From Leptolyngbya sp. SIO4C1 (GTDB lineage Bacteria > Cyanobacteriota > Cyanobacteriia > Phormidesmidales > Phormidesmidaceae), in assembly GCA_010671975.1 (NCBI GenBank), contig JAAHIA010000276.1, positions 1 to 6,674 of the forward strand: DNA of 6,674 bases, read 5' to 3'. Under the pieces are notes generated by a model that made no database searches, was not told the origin of the DNA, and was given only the letters and a program-made list of their open reading frames with translations. The translations under genes and the position numbers were made by a program. How positions within the stretch are numbered: position 1 is the first letter of the stretch; every line of letters starts with the position of its first letter. Positions 5,635 through 6,674 of the stretch are shown one piece after another.

Positions 5635-6375
5635 GTGAGGCAAATCCGACGTACAGAGCATGAGCTCATCCTGCGGTTCTGTGATAAGAGTAAACGCCGG
5701 CTGGGTCAGCTGGCTCGCCGGCTGCTCGGGGCGTTAGGCGCGCTGGGTTTGGGCCTCGGTCTTTGGCTAGGCTTTCAGCAGACGCCGCTAGCGGCGGCAG
5801 TGCTGACGCTGGTCGGCAGCTTGCTGCTGCTGGCTGATATTTTCTTACCGAGGCTGCAGGCTGAAATCGCTACCTGTATTTTCAATCGCTCGCGCAACAA
5901 GCTGACGGTGATTCACGAGCTGTCCGGCGGCGGGGCGCTGCGCGATCGCAACGTACTCCACTATGCGCTCAGCGACATTGTCCGAATTGATGTCTATCGC
6001 TTACGCAGCGGCTGGTTTCGCAACACCTACGCCATGGTGATCGAGCTGCTGAGTCAGTCGCCACGGGGGCAAGAGCCCACTCGAATTCGACTCGACGGGC
6101 TGCACGATCGGATTTTGATTCAGCGTGGCCGGCTGCCGGTGAAGCTTCTGACCAAGGAAATTAGCTATCACCTGGGGCGGCGAATGCAGCTCAGCTGGAC
6201 CTATGTAGAGGTGCCTGAGGCCCTGGATCGATCGCGCTTAGGACGCCGAGTCATCCCTCGCAGCTCGGTGCAGCGGCTGGCTCAGATTGACATTCGCCGA
6301 ATGGCTAAAGAAGTCGAACAGTATATTCGTCCCGCTGGGCAGCCTACTCGCTCCGATCCTCAGTCAGATTCTTAG
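5635..6375 (+). CDS. Two-span membrane protein with C-terminal soluble domain (hypothetical)
   Basis: This 246-residue protein has a basic N-terminus, two membrane segments at about 28-47 and 52-71 joined by a short turn, and a soluble domain of about 175 residues. The domain starts with CIFNRSRNKLTVIHE (81-95), followed by alternating strands (SDIVRIDVYRL, TYAMVIELL). This is the layout of cyanobacterial membrane proteins with a PH-like beta domain after two spans, but that assignment is inferred from layout only. Two closely spaced spans put both ends on the same, probably cytoplasmic, side, in line with the many Arg residues. The start is GTG 5635-5637, because the frame is closed by TGA at 5620-5622; GAGG (5621-5624) lies 10 nt upstream. 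It is divergent from the methyltransferase. The frame is secure; the function is unknown. Confidence 0.85.
   Translation: MRQIRRTEHELILRFCDKSKRRLGQLARRLLGALGALGLGLGLWLGFQQTPLAAAVLTLVGSLLLLADIFLPRLQAEIATCIFNRSRNKLTVIHELSGGGALRDRNVLHYALSDIVRIDVYRLRSGWFRNTYAMVIELLSQSPRGQEPTRIRLDGLHDRILIQRGRLPVKLLTKEISYHLGRRMQLSWTYVEVPEALDRSRLGRRVIPRSSVQRLAQIDIRRMAKEVEQYIRPAGQPTRSDPQSDS
5942..5949. repeat. HIP1 octamer GCGATCGC
   Basis: In the two-span membrane protein gene, it crosses the Arg-Asp-Arg codons (residues 103-105). Confidence 0.9.
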
Positions 6376-6392
6376 CCAGATGAATATTAATA

Positions 6393-6422
6393 GTGCCCCC
6401 GGCTGACGTCAGCCGGGGGCAC
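6393..6422. terminator. Perfect 30-nt palindrome, likely bidirectional terminator
   Basis: The arms GTGCCCCCGGCTGAC and GTCAGCCGGGGGCAC are exactly complementary, with the symmetry centre inside TGACGTCA. The palindrome starts 17 nt after the plus-strand stop (6373-6375) and lies downstream of the minus-strand gene that ends at 6533, as expected for a shared terminator of convergent genes. There is no T-run: AGAAAAATC follows on the plus strand and TATTAATATT on the minus strand. The hairpin therefore relies on its GC-rich stem. Confidence 0.6.
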
Positions 6423-6438
6423 AGAAAAATCTAACAGA

Positions 6439-6529
6439 GCTGTCTCAAGCTGTTGCTTGCTGTCTCGACCATAGACTCATGAAGGGATAATGTTGTCTTG
6501 CTATGAGACGGCAGTCAGATTAGCGAGAC
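6439..6529. repeat. GCTGTCTC direct repeat with inverted GAGAC copies
   Basis: GCTGTCTC occurs at 6439-6446 and 6459-6466. GAGACGGC at 6505-6512 can pair with either copy (one G-U), and GAGAC recurs at 6525-6529. ATAG (6471-6474) with CTAT (6501-6504) can extend the inner pairing. It sits in the 3' region of the right-edge minus-strand gene; no gene is seen between 6423 and 6532. Confidence 0.35.
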
Positions 6530-6532
6530 TCT

Positions 6533-6674
6533 CTATCGGAGGATGCGGGTAATTCGAATGTCGTATTCGCTGGCGCGGGGAAACTCGACCTCGGCCTGAT
6601 GCAGGGCTGAATCATGGGCTACTAGCTGACTTTCTGCGCTGACTTCATAGCGAGTTGCCATCACACGGCTGTTA
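6533..6674 (-). CDS. Partial hypothetical protein, 3' end only (runs off right edge)
   Basis: A minus-strand frame enters from the right edge and ends at TAG (6533-6535). The visible 46 residues end YDIRITRILR and include EVEFPRASEY, an alternating pattern that suggests beta strands. An internal ATG (14th to 16th base from the edge) could start a 42-residue protein, but no ribosome site is visible and the frame is open upstream, so this is more likely the C-terminal end of a longer gene. I do not recognise the family. Its transcript would run toward the GC-rich palindrome at 6393-6422. Confidence 0.55.
   Translation of the reverse strand, partial: NSRVMATRYEVSAESQLVAHDSALHQAEVEFPRASEYDIRITRILR

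Noticed and set aside
5619..5663. 15-codon ATG frame overlapping the start of the 5635 gene
   Set aside because: No ribosome site precedes it; it could be a leader peptide, but nothing beyond its presence supports that.
4156..6375. Restriction-modification, defence or phage-exclusion system
   Set aside because: Only a methyltransferase is present; the neighbours have no nuclease, helicase or ATPase motifs.
1..6674. CRISPR array, tRNA, rRNA, transposase or integrase
   Set aside because: No regular repeat-spacer pattern, no recognisable RNA gene and no mobile-element protein was seen on either strand.

Overview
The window looks like ordinary chromosomal DNA from a cyanobacterium. The strongest sign is the octamer GCGATCGC (HIP1, typical of cyanobacterial genomes), which occurs six times in 6.7 kb where chance predicts about 0.1. 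The protein content also fits: a Lys-free single-span membrane protein with an acidic tail, a secreted TPR protein, an orphan DNA methyltransferase and a poxvirus-like topoisomerase IB. Species cannot be named from this sequence.

Layout, left to right: a GC-rich partial frame runs off the left edge on the minus strand (ends at 106). Next come a short-chain dehydrogenase of the general-stress YghA/YhdF/YdaD type (149-1018, minus) and a DNA topoisomerase IB (1126-2259, minus). A 115-bp divergent spacer leads to a small acidic membrane protein (2375-2890, plus). This runs convergently, 8 bp apart, into an exported nine-repeat TPR protein (2899-4041, minus). Upstream of that gene lies a SAM-dependent amino-methyltransferase (4156-5448, minus). 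A 186-bp divergent spacer rich in inverted repeats separates it from a two-span membrane protein (5635-6375, plus). A perfect 30-nt palindrome (6393-6422) then lies between this gene and the 3' end of another minus-strand gene that runs off the right edge (stop at 6533).

The genes do not form an evident pathway or operon. Spacers of 107-114 bp between the co-directional minus-strand genes leave room for separate promoters, though no convincing sigma-70-type promoter was found in any spacer. Two genes act on DNA (topoisomerase IB and methyltransferase), but they are not adjacent, and nothing in the sequence shows that they cooperate. No restriction enzyme, transposase, integrase, CRISPR array, tRNA or rRNA was seen. 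I found no evidence of a new multi-gene system. The items most worth a second look are the orphan methyltransferase, the structured spacer upstream of it, the acidic membrane protein, and the perfect palindrome near the right end.
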